Made by a program: the position numbers and the translations under genes. A stretch of 64,000 nt of DNA from NCBI RefSeq assembly GCF_000718025.1, contig NZ_JODS01000025.1:62001-126000 (forward strand), in the 5' to 3' direction. How positions within the stretch are numbered: position 1 is the first letter of the stretch; each line of letters starts with the position of its first letter. This document shows positions 1 through 8,129 of this stretch, in pieces. This DNA is from Kitasatospora purpeofusca (GTDB lineage: Bacteria > Actinomycetota > Actinomycetes > Streptomycetales > Streptomycetaceae). Under the pieces are notes generated by a model, which was not told where the DNA came from, made no database searches, and saw nothing but the letters and a program-made list of their open reading frames with translations.

Positions 1-86
1 GCGAACGCCACGGCGGGGAGCAGCAAGGGGGGACCTGACTGCTGTCGCCGGGCGGAGGCGGCCGGCACCGCAGATGTCGTGGTCAT
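1..86 (-). CDS. N-terminus of a probable membrane protein (truncated by window edge)
   Basis: Only the first 28 codons are present. The ATG at 84-86 is preceded on the minus strand by a GGAG ribosome-binding site. The peptide begins MTTTSAVPAASARRQQSG and runs into a hydrophobic stretch (PPLLLPAVAFA), as expected for a first membrane segment of a transporter. The gene is divergent from the MarR regulator, a common arrangement for an efflux pump and its repressor. The family cannot be decided from 28 residues. Confidence 0.6.
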   Translation of the reverse strand, partial: MTTTSAVPAASARRQQSGPPLLLPAVAF

Positions 87-190
87 GAGGGGCACTCCAG
101 TCGAAAACGGGTCGATGGGTGGTCCGGAGGCCGACGACGGACGGGTCGGCACCGACGCCGGTAGTTCCTTGTCTAGAATAGTTCACTCGG

Positions 191-204
191 GGACATCATT
201 GTCC
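191..204. promoter_or_regulatory. Inverted repeat, candidate MarR operator
   Basis: GGACA-TCAT-TGTCC is a perfect 5-4-5 inverted repeat ending 17 bases before the MarR start codon, in the spacer shared with the divergent truncated gene. A direct repeat TAGTTC lies at 162-167 and 179-184. MarR-family dimers usually bind such palindromes in their own promoter, so autoregulation and control of the divergent gene are likely. The site is inferred from symmetry only. Confidence 0.45.
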
Positions 205-221
205 ACTGGTATCGTGTTTCC

Positions 222-737
222 ATGACCGAACCTCCCGACCGCGCCCCGTCGCCCCATCCGGGACCGCAGGGAGCCCAAGTCGCATTTCTGCTGTCCCAGT
301 TGGGTGAGCACGCCTCGCAGGCCTTCGCCCGGCGGGTCGCCGAGCTGGATCTCACCCCGGCCCAGGCGGGCCTGCTCCGGGCGGTCAGCCTGGCCCCCGG
401 CCAGCACCAGCAGGAACTCGCCCGGCGGCTCGGCATGTCGCCGAGCCGGTTCGTGGCCTTCATCGACGCCATCGAGGAACGCGGACTGGTCGAGCGCCGC
501 CGCAACCCCAAGGACCGCCGGTTCCAGGACCTCTACCTCGCGCCCAAGGGCGAGGAGGCGATGCGCGGGCTCGCCGAGGCGGCACTCGCCCACGAGGAGG
601 CGCTCTGCACCGGCCTCGACCCGCAGGAACGTATCGCCCTGGCCGGACTGCTGCGTCGGATCGCCGAGGCGCAGCAGCTCACCGCCGGGGTGCACCCCGG
701 CTACCGGCGGCTGAACCCCCGGCGCGACAGCGTCTGA
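222..737 (+). CDS. MarR-family transcriptional regulator
   Basis: A 171-residue winged-helix regulator of usual MarR length. Helix-turn-helix and wing lie around residues 50-110: LTPAQAGLLRAV, QQELARRLGMSPSRFVAFID for the recognition helix, then the beta-wing with the typical basic segment ERRRNPKDRRFQDLYL. Flanking helices form the dimerisation region. Such proteins repress divergent efflux or detoxification genes and are released by small phenolic or oxidising ligands. The ligand cannot be predicted. The gene is monocistronic and ends at a strong hairpin shared with convergent rtcB. Confidence 0.93.
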   Translation: MTEPPDRAPSPHPGPQGAQVAFLLSQLGEHASQAFARRVAELDLTPAQAGLLRAVSLAPGQHQQELARRLGMSPSRFVAFIDAIEERGLVERRRNPKDRRFQDLYLAPKGEEAMRGLAEAALAHEEALCTGLDPQERIALAGLLRRIAEAQQLTAGVHPGYRRLNPRRDSV

Positions 738-752
738 GCCGCCGGGTCCGGG

Positions 753-791
753 CACGCGAAAGCCCCCGGCCGGGGGCCGGGGGCTTCGTGC
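753..791. terminator. Bidirectional hairpin terminator between MarR gene and rtcB
   Basis: GCCCCCGGC pairs with GCCGGGGGC, extended outward by flanking CGAA/TTCG bases, forming a long GC stem 15 bases after the MarR stop and 20 bases before the rtcB stop. It can serve both convergent genes. Confidence 0.75.
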
Positions 792-810
792 GACGGACGC
801 CGGAGGGCGC

Positions 811-2004
811 TCAGCCCTTGACGCAGACCACCTGCTTCAGGTGCGCCACGACCTCGACGAGGTCCCGCTGCTGCTCGATCACCTTCTCGATCGACTTGTA
901 GGCGCCCGGGATCTCGTCCACCACCCCGGCGTCCTTGCGGCACTCCACGCCCGCGGTCTGCTCGACCAGGTCGCTGGTGCTGAACCGCTTCTTCGCCGCG
1001 GTGCGGCTCATCTTCCGGCCGGCGCCGTGCGAGGCCGAGTTGAACGACGCCTCGTTGCCCAGTCCGCGCACGATGTACGACCCGGTGCCCATCGAGCCCG
1101 GGATGATCCCGTAGTCACCGGCCCCGGCCCGGATCGCACCCTTGCGGGTGACCAGCAGGTCGACGCCGTCGTAGCGCTCCTCCGCGACGTAGTTGTGGTG
1201 GCAGCTGATCACCTCGTCGAAGACGACCTTCGCCCGGGGGAACTCGCGCCGGACCACGTCCTGGAACAGCGCCATCATCAACGCCCGGTTGCGCTTGGCG
1301 TACTCCTGCGCCCAGAAGAGGTCCTGCCGGTACGCGGCCATCTGCGGGGTGTCCGCGATGAACACCGCGAGGTCACGGTCGATCAGGCCCTGGTTGTGCG
1401 GCAGCGACCGGGCCACGCCCATGTGGTGCTCCGCCAGTTCCTTGCCGATGTTGCGCGAACCGGAGTGCAGCATCAGCCAGACCGCGCCGGTGTCGTCGAT
1501 GCACACCTCGATGAAGTGGTTGCCGCCGCCGAGCGTCGCCATCTGCTGGGCCGCCCGGTCCCGGCGCCACTTCACCTCGGAGGCGACCCCGTCGAACCGC
1601 TGCCAGAAGTCGTCCCAGCCTGCGGTCGGGACGCCGTGCAGCTTGCCCGGGTCGACCGGGTCGGAGTGCAGACCGCGCCCGACCGGGATGGTCCGCTCGA
1701 TCTGCGAGCGCAGCCGCGACAGGTCGTCCGGCAGGTCCTTCGCGGTGAGCGAGGTCTTCACCGCGCTCATCCCGCAGCCGATGTCCACGCCGACCGCGGC
1801 CGGGCAGACGGCGCCGCGCATGGCGATCACCGAACCCACGGTCGCCCCCTTGCCCAGGTGGACGTCGGGCATCACGGCGAGGCCGTGCAGCCAGGGCAGC
1901 GAGCTGATGTTGCGCAGCTGCTCCATGGCCTGGCCCTCGACGGTGGCCGGGTCGGTCCACATCCGGATCGGAGTCCGGACGCCGGGTACCTCGGTGTACG
2001 ACAT
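811..2004 (-). CDS. rtcB: RNA-splicing ligase RtcB
   Basis: Cytosolic GTP- and Mn-dependent ligase that joins 2',3'-cyclic phosphate or 3'-phosphate RNA ends to 5'-OH ends, used in RNA repair. The 397-residue protein has the family signatures in order: VGVDIGCGM with metal-binding Cys77, GGGNHFIEV near 160, HSGSRNIGKEL near 182, and SHGAGRKMSRT near 330, carrying the histidine that is guanylylated. The start is fixed by an AGGAGG ribosome-binding site upstream of the ATG. No RtcA, archease or RtcR neighbour is present. A short ORF with a strong ribosome-binding site lies just upstream. Confidence 0.96.
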   Translation of the reverse strand: MSYTEVPGVRTPIRMWTDPATVEGQAMEQLRNISSLPWLHGLAVMPDVHLGKGATVGSVIAMRGAVCPAAVGVDIGCGMSAVKTSLTAKDLPDDLSRLRSQIERTIPVGRGLHSDPVDPGKLHGVPTAGWDDFWQRFDGVASEVKWRRDRAAQQMATLGGGNHFIEVCIDDTGAVWLMLHSGSRNIGKELAEHHMGVARSLPHNQGLIDRDLAVFIADTPQMAAYRQDLFWAQEYAKRNRALMMALFQDVVRREFPRAKVVFDEVISCHHNYVAEERYDGVDLLVTRKGAIRAGAGDYGIIPGSMGTGSYIVRGLGNEASFNSASHGAGRKMSRTAAKKRFSTSDLVEQTAGVECRKDAGVVDEIPGAYKSIEKVIEQQRDLVEVVAHLKQVVCVKG

Positions 2005-2123
2005 GGTTCAACGACCTCCTGGGGTCGGACGGTTCAAGCGTAGGCAGGTACCGCGCGAAAGACCCGGCGCGGTTCGGGGACGTCAGCGGGGGCGGCGGCG
2101 CTCGGCCGACGCGGGAGCGGTGC

Positions 2124-2189
2124 TCAGACCGCGAAGGGGCTTCGGGAGGACAGTCTCGGGGAGCACTGTCGATAGGACTCGACCCGCAT
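2124..2189 (-). CDS. Candidate 21-residue upstream ORF in the rtcB leader
   Basis: ATG at 2187-2189 is preceded by GAGGAGG at an 8-base spacing, as strong a ribosome-binding site as that of rtcB itself. The reading frame encodes MRVESYRQCSPRLSSRSPFAV and stops with TGA 119 bases before the rtcB start. It contains CGA, AGA and CGA, arginine codons that are rare in such GC-rich genomes. It may be a translated leader peptide affecting rtcB expression, or a chance ORF. No homologue is recognised. Confidence 0.35.
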   Translation of the reverse strand: MRVESYRQCSPRLSSRSPFAV

Positions 2190-2276
2190 GGTGACCGCCT
2201 CCTCTCCGTGTGTGCACCGGTTGCCGGGGATATCTAGCCACGCAGCGCGCCACCCCGGCAAGGGAATTAACGCCGG

Positions 2277-2369
2277 CACGGGAAGTCAGCGGCCCGGGGA
2301 TCAGCAGCACGGGAAGTCAGCGGCCCGGGAATCAGCAGCACGGGAAGTCAGCGGCCCGGGAATCAGCAG
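2277..2369. repeat. Three tandem copies of a 31-bp repeat
   Basis: Three head-to-tail units of exactly 31 bp start at 2277, 2308 and 2339. Each begins CACGGGAAGTCAGCGGCCCG and ends ATCAGCAG. Copies two and three are identical; copy one differs by one base. There are no unique spacers, so it is not a CRISPR array. Confidence 0.9.
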
Positions 2370-2414
2370 CACGGGGGCCCGCGGCGGTGCCGGTACCGCC
2401 GCCGGCACGCGAAA

Positions 2415-2450
2415 GGGCCCGGCGGAGCGTCGCAACGCTCCACCGGGCCC
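2415..2450 (-). terminator. Hairpin terminator of the M16 peptidase operon
   Basis: A 16-base GC arm (2415-2430) pairs with 2435-2450 around a CGCA loop with one mismatch, 30 bases beyond the peptidase stop. On the minus strand it is followed by a short TTTCGCG tail. Confidence 0.8.
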
Positions 2451-2479
2451 CGGGGTCCGCTGCCGGACCGGGCGCCGGA

Positions 2480-3871
2480 TCAGGCCCCGATCACGGTCAC
2501 CTCGCCGATGCCCAGCTCACGCACCTGGTCCGCGAACGCCGAGGCGTCGCCGACCAGGACCGTCACCAGCCGGTCCGGCGGGAAGGCGCTCACCACGGCC
2601 TCGGTGGCGGCGGCGGTCGACAGCTCGGCCAGCTGCCGGTAGACCTCCGCCTGGAAGTCGTCCGCCAGGTGCTGCTCGACCTGGTCGGCCAGGGTGCCGG
2701 CCACCGAACCCGCCGTCTCGTACTTCAGCGGCGCCACCCCGACCAGGAACTGCACCGCCTCCTCGCGCTCCGCGTCGGTGAGCCCCTCCGCGGCCAGCGT
2801 GCGCAGGATGGTCCAGGTGTCGGCCAGCGCCGGGGCGGTGGAAGCGGTGTCCACCGAGCCGCTGATCGCCAGCATGGCGCGCCCGCTGCCGTCCGGGGCC
2901 GAGCGCAGCGGCTGCGCGAACGCCCGCACGCCGTAGGTGTAGCCCTTCTCCTCCCGCAGCACCCGGTCCAGCCGGGAGGTGAGGGTGCCGCCCAGGCAGT
3001 AGGTGCCGAGGATCTGCGCGGCCCAGGCCGGGTCGTGCCGGTCCGGGCCGATCCGGCCGATCAGCAGCTGGGTCTGCACCGAACCGGGCCGGTCCACGAT
3101 GATCACCCGGCCGGTGTCGTCACCGGTCACCGGGGCGTGCGCGGCCGGCGCGGCCTGGGCGCCCTTCCAGCCGCCGAGGGTGGACTCCAGCAGGGCCGGC
3201 AGATCGGTGCCGGTGAGGTCGCCGACCACCACCACGGTGGTGGTGGCGGGCCGCACATGCCCCTCGTAGAAGGCCCGGACGGCGGCCCGGTCGATGGTCT
3301 TGACCGTCTCGGCGCTGCCGCCGCGCGGGCGGGAGAGCCGGTCGGCGGCGTCGAACAGCGAGGCGTACAGCGCCTTGGCGGCCCGCCGGGCCGGGTTGGC
3401 CTGCTCGTGCACGATCTCGTCCAGCCGGTTGGCGACCAGCCGCTCGATCTCGTCCTCCGGCAGCGCCGGGCTGCCCAGCGCGGCGGCCAGCAGGTCCAGG
3501 CCGCGGGCCAGCCGGGAGGCCGGCACCTCCAGCGAGACCCGGATGCACGGGTGGTCGGCGTGCGCGTCCAGGGTGGCGCCGGCCCGCTCCAGCTCGGCCG
3601 CGAACTCCTCGGCGGTCAGCGTGTCGGTGCCCTCGCTGAGCGCCCGGGCGAGGATCGAGGCGACGCCGTCCAGGCCCTCCGGCTCGGCCGCGAGCGGGGC
3701 GTCGAGCAGCACGTCGACGGCCACCAGCTGCTGGCCGGGGCGGTGGCAGTGCAGCACCGTGATGCCGTTGCCGAGCGCGGCGCGCTCCGGCGCCGGGAAC
3801 GCCCACGGGGTGGGCGTGCCGGGCTGGGGCTGCGGGTGGAAGGTCATGGCGGGGACGTACTCGGTGCTCAT
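2480..3871 (-). CDS. M16 family peptidase-like protein, non-catalytic partner
   Basis: A 463-residue protein with the two-lobed M16 fold (insulinase/mitochondrial processing peptidase family). At the place of the zinc-binding HxxEH it reads SILARALSEGTDTLTAEEFAAELERAG, keeping the helix but without either histidine, so it should not bind zinc. The C-terminal lobe retains REEKGYTYGVRAFAQP. Pairs of an active and an inactive M16 subunit are known to form one heterodimeric peptidase. The start ATG overlaps the stop of the upstream active partner by four bases (ATGA), indicating translational coupling. Confidence 0.9.
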   Translation of the reverse strand: MSTEYVPAMTFHPQPQPGTPTPWAFPAPERAALGNGITVLHCHRPGQQLVAVDVLLDAPLAAEPEGLDGVASILARALSEGTDTLTAEEFAAELERAGATLDAHADHPCIRVSLEVPASRLARGLDLLAAALGSPALPEDEIERLVANRLDEIVHEQANPARRAAKALYASLFDAADRLSRPRGGSAETVKTIDRAAVRAFYEGHVRPATTTVVVVGDLTGTDLPALLESTLGGWKGAQAAPAAHAPVTGDDTGRVIIVDRPGSVQTQLLIGRIGPDRHDPAWAAQILGTYCLGGTLTSRLDRVLREEKGYTYGVRAFAQPLRSAPDGSGRAMLAISGSVDTASTAPALADTWTILRTLAAEGLTDAEREEAVQFLVGVAPLKYETAGSVAGTLADQVEQHLADDFQAEVYRQLAELSTAAATEAVVSAFPPDRLVTVLVGDASAFADQVRELGIGEVTVIGA

Positions 3872-5226
3872 ACGGCGGCGCCCTCCTCGTCGGTCTCGGC
3901 GGTGGCAGCGGTGTCGGCGGCGGTGTCCTCGGCCGTGGTCGGCTCGTACACCAGGACCGCCCGGTTCTGCGGGTGCAGCCGGGCCGCGGCGACGGCCCGC
4001 ACCTCCTCGGCGGTGACGTCGAGGACCTTCGGCAGGGCGTCGTTCAGCAGCTTCGGGTCGCCGAACAGCACGGCGTAGCGGCAGAGTTCGTCGGCGCGGC
4101 CGGCCACCGTGGTGAGCCGGTCCAGCCACTCGCGCTCGATCTGCGCCTGGGCGCGCTCCAGTTCGGCCGCGGTCGGGCCCTCGGCCGCGAACCGGGCCAG
4201 CTCCTCGTCGACGGCGGCCTCGATCTGCTCGACCGTGGCGTCGCCCGAGGTCTTGACGTCCAGCCAGCCCAGGCTCGGCGCACCGGACAGCCGCAGCAGG
4301 CCGAAGCCCGCGGCGACGGCGGTGCGGTCCCGGCGGACCAGCCGGTTGTACAACCGGCTCGACTCGCCGCTGCCCAGGACGGTCAGCGCCAGGTCGGCGG
4401 CGTCCGCCTCGCGGGTGCCGTCGTGCGGCAGCCGGTAGGCGGCCATCAGCGCGCGGGAGGGCACGTCCTCGCGGATCAGCTCGCGGATCTCCCGGCCGAT
4501 GCTCTCCGGCAGGGAGCCGTCGCGCGGCGGCTGCTTGCCGTCGTGCGCGGGGATGCTGCCGAAGTACTTCTCCACCCAGGCGATCGCCTGCTCCGGGTCG
4601 ATGTCGCCGACCACCGAGAGCACCGCGTTGTTGGGCGCGTAGTAGGTGCGGAAGAACGCCCGGGCGTCCTCCAGCGTCGCCGCGTCCAGGTCGGCCATCG
4701 AGCCGATCGGGGTGTGGTGGTACGGGTGGCCGTCCGGGAACGACAGCGCGGTGAGCCGCTCGAACGCGGTGCCGTAGGGCACGTTGTCGTACCGCTGGCG
4801 GCGCTCGTTCTTCACCACGTCGCGCTGGTTCTCCATCGACGCGTCGTCGAGGGCGGCCAGCAGCGAGCCCATCCGGTCCGCCTCCAGCCAGAGCGCGAGC
4901 TCCAACTGGTGGGCCGGCATGGTCTCGAAGTAGTTGGTGCGCTCGAAGCTCGTGGTGCCGTTGAGCGAGCCGCCGGCGCCCTGGACGAGCTCGAAGTGCC
5001 CGTTGTTGGACACGTTGGCGGACCCCTGGAACATCAGGTGCTCGAACAGGTGGGCCAGTCCGGTGCGGCCCTTCACCTCGTGCCGGGAGCCCACGTCGTA
5101 CCAGAGGCAGACCGCGGCCACCGGGGTCAGGTGGTCCTCGGAGAGGACGACGCGCAGGCCATTGGCCAGGCGGTGCTCGGTGATGGCGATGCCTCGCTGC
5201 TCGGAGGCGGGGGCCGGGTTGGCCAT
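3868..5226 (-). CDS. M16 family zinc metallopeptidase, catalytic subunit
   Basis: A 452-residue zinc peptidase of the pitrilysin/processing-peptidase family. The catalytic motif is intact: H59-LF-E62-H63, followed near residue 135 by ENQRDVVKNERRQRYDN, which supplies the third zinc ligand. The chosen ATG at 5224-5226 has GGAAGGA about 10 bases upstream and begins MANPAPASEQRG; the open frame continues upstream but without family-like sequence. No signal peptide is visible, so a cytosolic role in peptide turnover is likely. It is first gene of a two-gene operon and divergent from parC. Confidence 0.93.
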   Translation of the reverse strand: MANPAPASEQRGIAITEHRLANGLRVVLSEDHLTPVAAVCLWYDVGSRHEVKGRTGLAHLFEHLMFQGSANVSNNGHFELVQGAGGSLNGTTSFERTNYFETMPAHQLELALWLEADRMGSLLAALDDASMENQRDVVKNERRQRYDNVPYGTAFERLTALSFPDGHPYHHTPIGSMADLDAATLEDARAFFRTYYAPNNAVLSVVGDIDPEQAIAWVEKYFGSIPAHDGKQPPRDGSLPESIGREIRELIREDVPSRALMAAYRLPHDGTREADAADLALTVLGSGESSRLYNRLVRRDRTAVAAGFGLLRLSGAPSLGWLDVKTSGDATVEQIEAAVDEELARFAAEGPTAAELERAQAQIEREWLDRLTTVAGRADELCRYAVLFGDPKLLNDALPKVLDVTAEEVRAVAAARLHPQNRAVLVYEPTTAEDTAADTAATAETDEEGAAV

Positions 5227-5489
5227 GCGCTCGGGTCCTTCCCGTCGTCGACGTCGGGGGTCTTTCGTGTGGCGTCCCCCATTGTGGTGCAACGCGCGAG
5301 CGCCGTGGATGTGTCCGCGCGGACAGGACGTTCGCCAGGGGCGGAAGAGGGGCGCTGGCCGGGACTGTCGGCGGGAGGGTCCACAATGGGGGCGCCGAGC
5401 CCTGTTGACAGCACAGCCGACAGCCCGGCGAGACCGCGCCGACGAGACGTGGACGAGAAGCAAGCGAGACGTAAGGGAGCCCCGCCGCG

Positions 5490-7940
5490 ATGGCCCGCCG
5501 CAGTTCGCAGACCCCGCCCCCCGGAGACTTCGAGGAGCGCATCCTCGACGTCGACGTCGTGGACGAGATGCAGGGCTCGTTCCTCGAGTACGCCTACTCC
5601 GTCATCTACTCCCGGGCCCTCCCGGACGCGCGGGACGGCCTCAAGCCGGTGCACCGCCGCATCCTGTACCAGGCCAACGAGATGGGCCTGCGCCCGGAGC
5701 GCGGCCACGTCAAGTGCGCCCGCCTGGTCGGCGAGGTGATGGGCCGGCTGCACCCGCACGGTGACGCCTCCATCTACGACTCGGTCGTCCGCATGGCCCA
5801 GCCGTTCTCGATGCGGCTGCCGCTGATCGACGGCCACGGCAACTTCGGCTCGCTCGGCAACGACGACCCGCCGGCCGCGATGCGCTACACCGAGTCGCGG
5901 CTCACCGCCGCCTCGATGGCCATGGTCGAGTCGATCCACGAGGAGACCGTCGACTTCGGCCCCAACTACGACGGAAGCGAGCAGGAACCGCTGGCCCTCC
6001 CGGCGGCGTTCCCCAACCTGCTGGTCAACGGCGCCACCGGGATCGCCGTCGGCATGGCCACCAACATGCCGCCGCACAACCTCTCCGAGGTCGTCGCCGC
6101 CGCCCGGCACCTGATCAAGCACCCGAGCGCCGACCTCGACACCCTGATGCGGTTCGTCCCCGGCCCCGACCTGCCCACCGGCGGACGGATCGTCGGCCTC
6201 TCCGGCATCAGGGACGCCTACGAGTCCGGCCGCGGCACCTTCAAGATCCGCGCCACCACGACCATCGAGGCCGTCAGCGCCCGCCGCAAGGGCATCGTGG
6301 TCACCGAGCTGCCGTACAACGTCGGCCCGGAGAAGGTCATCTCCAAGATCAAGGACCTCGTCAACGCGAAGAAGCTCCAGGGCATCGCGGACGTCAAGGA
6401 CCTCACCGACCGCGAGCACGGGCTGCGCCTCGTCATCGAGGTCAAGAACGGCTTCGTGCCCGAGGCCCTGCTGGAGCAGCTCTACAAGCTGACGCCGATG
6501 GAGGAGACCTTCGGCATCAACAACGTGGCGCTGGTCGACGGCCAGCCGCTCACCCTCGGCCTCAAGGAGCTGCTGGAGGTCTACGTCGACCACCGCTTCG
6601 AGGTGGTCCGCCGGCGCAGCGACTTCCGCCGCCGCAAGCGCCAGGAGCGGCTGCACCTGGTCGAGGGCCTGCTGGTCGCCCTGGTCGACATCGACGAGGT
6701 CATCGCCCTCATCCGGTCGAGCGACAACGCCGCCCAGGCCAAGGAGCGCCTGATCGAGCGCTTCTCGCTGAGCGAGACGCAGACCGCGTACATCCTCGAC
6801 ACCCCGCTGCGCCGGCTCACCCGCTTCGACCGGGTCGAGCTGGAGCAGGAGCAGGCCAAGCTCAACTCGGAGATCGCCGAGCTGACCGAGATCCTGGAGT
6901 CCGACACCAGGCTGCGCAGCGTGGTCTCCACCGAACTCGGCGCCGTCGCCAAGCAGTTCGGCACCGAGCGGCGCACCGTCCTGCTGGAGGCCGGCGCCGC
7001 TCCGGCCGCCTCGCTGACCGTTCCGCTGGAGGTCGCGGACGACCCCTGCCGGGTGCTGCTCTCCTCCACCGGCCTGCTCGCCCGCACCGCCGACGGCGAG
7101 CCGTTCGAGGTGTCGGAGAAGCGCGCCAAGCACGATGTGATCGTCTCCGCGGTGCCGACCACCGCCCGCGCCGACATCGGCGTGGTCACCTCGGCCGGCC
7201 GGGTCCTGCGACTGCCGGTCATCGACCTGCCGGCGCTGCCGCCCACCCCGTCGCCGACGCTGGCCGGCGGCGCGCTCGTCACCGAGTTCCTCCGGCTGGA
7301 GGACAACGAGCGGGTGCTCGCGCTGACCACGCTCGACGAGTCCTCCCCCGGCCTGGCGCTGGGCACCGTCCAGGGCGTCGTCAAGCGGGTGGTGCCCGAA
7401 TGGCCCGCCAACAAGGACGAGTTCGAGGTGATCGGGCTCAAGGACGGCGACGAGGTGGTCGGCGCGGTCGAGCTGCGCACCGGCGAGGAGGACCTCGTCT
7501 TCATCACCTCCGACGCCCAGTTGCTGCGCTACCCCGCCGGGCAGGTCCGCCCGCAGGGCCGGCCGGCCGGCGGCATGGCCGGCGTCAAGCTGTCCGACGG
7601 CGCCCGGGTGCTCTCCTTCACCGCCGTCGACCCGGCCGTCGACGCGGTGGTCGTCTCGGTGGCCGGCGCCTCCGGCACCCTCACCGGCGAGGCCCAGTCC
7701 AGCTGGAAGGTCACCCCCTTCGAGCAGTACCCGCGCAAGGGCCGGGCCACCGGCGGGGTGCGCTGCCAGCGCTTCCTGCGCGGCGAGGACGCGCTCGCCT
7801 TCGCCTGGGCCGGTCCGGCTCCCGCCCGCGCCGCCGGCCCCAAGGGCGCGCCGGTCGACCTGCCGGAGCGCGACCCGCGCCGGGACGGCTCCGGCACCCC
7901 GGTGAGCAGCCCGATCAGCACCGTGGCCGGGCCCGTCTAG
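5490..7940 (+). CDS. parC: DNA topoisomerase IV subunit A (type IIA, GyrA-like)
   Basis: An 816-residue breakage-reunion subunit that, with the ATPase subunit ParE, decatenates daughter chromosomes. Hallmarks include SRALPDARDGLKPVHRRIL, RLHPHGDASIYDS (quinolone-resistance region) and the catalytic tyrosine Y133 in AAMRYTESRL. A coiled-coil segment near 440-480 precedes a C-terminal beta-pinwheel with degenerate repeats. A ribosome-binding site AAGGGAG precedes the ATG. It is called topoisomerase IV rather than gyrase because the matching B subunit at 14-16 kb is also the lone type and core gyrAB normally lies near oriC. The gene ends at a strong hairpin. Confidence 0.92.
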   Translation: MARRSSQTPPPGDFEERILDVDVVDEMQGSFLEYAYSVIYSRALPDARDGLKPVHRRILYQANEMGLRPERGHVKCARLVGEVMGRLHPHGDASIYDSVVRMAQPFSMRLPLIDGHGNFGSLGNDDPPAAMRYTESRLTAASMAMVESIHEETVDFGPNYDGSEQEPLALPAAFPNLLVNGATGIAVGMATNMPPHNLSEVVAAARHLIKHPSADLDTLMRFVPGPDLPTGGRIVGLSGIRDAYESGRGTFKIRATTTIEAVSARRKGIVVTELPYNVGPEKVISKIKDLVNAKKLQGIADVKDLTDREHGLRLVIEVKNGFVPEALLEQLYKLTPMEETFGINNVALVDGQPLTLGLKELLEVYVDHRFEVVRRRSDFRRRKRQERLHLVEGLLVALVDIDEVIALIRSSDNAAQAKERLIERFSLSETQTAYILDTPLRRLTRFDRVELEQEQAKLNSEIAELTEILESDTRLRSVVSTELGAVAKQFGTERRTVLLEAGAAPAASLTVPLEVADDPCRVLLSSTGLLARTADGEPFEVSEKRAKHDVIVSAVPTTARADIGVVTSAGRVLRLPVIDLPALPPTPSPTLAGGALVTEFLRLEDNERVLALTTLDESSPGLALGTVQGVVKRVVPEWPANKDEFEVIGLKDGDEVVGAVELRTGEEDLVFITSDAQLLRYPAGQVRPQGRPAGGMAGVKLSDGARVLSFTAVDPAVDAVVVSVAGASGTLTGEAQSSWKVTPFEQYPRKGRATGGVRCQRFLRGEDALAFAWAGPAPARAAGPKGAPVDLPERDPRRDGSGTPVSSPISTVAGPV

Positions 7941-7956
7941 GTCCGCCCGCCCATGC

Positions 7957-7995
7957 CCGGAGGGGCGCCGACCCGCTCGGTCGGCGCCCCTCCGG
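7957..7995 (+). terminator. Hairpin terminator of parC
   Basis: CCGGAGGGGCGCCGAC at 7957-7972 pairs perfectly with 7980-7995 around a 7-base loop, 16 bases after the parC stop. Confidence 0.9.
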
Positions 7996-8110
7996 CGTTC
8001 CCGGGCGGGCACGGGTCACGGGCCTCCCGTCGCGGTGCGCCCCGGCGGCCGGGCCACCTCGCACCGCACCGCCCCGCACCGACGCGGTCGGCCGGGCCGC
8101 GGAGGACCGG

Positions 8111-8129
8111 CAAGGGTAGCCTTACCGCC
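8111..8129 (+). promoter_or_regulatory. Possible iron-regulator (DmdR/IdeR-type) box
   Basis: CAAGGGTAGCCTTACCGCC matches the DtxR-family consensus TTAGGTTAGSCTAACCTAA at 12 of 19 positions, including the core AGG-TAGCCT-ACC pattern. It abuts the GTG start of the sucrase/ferredoxin-like gene, so binding of an iron-loaded repressor would block expression. This is inferred from motif similarity only. Confidence 0.4.

Larger units (their letters stand above)
2005..2479. other. Spacer between rtcB and the M16 peptidase operon
   Basis: This 475-base stretch holds the rtcB leader with a candidate 21-codon ORF, a 31-bp tandem repeat and the hairpin terminator of the peptidase operon. I see no full-length gene in it. 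Confidence 0.6.

Noticed and set aside
2277..2369. CRISPR array
   Set aside because: Repeat units are contiguous with no spacers and no cas genes are present.
5127..8012. Long minus-strand open frame opposite parC
   Set aside because: It is antisense to a clear topoisomerase gene, has no family-like sequence and reflects high third-position GC leaving few stop codons.
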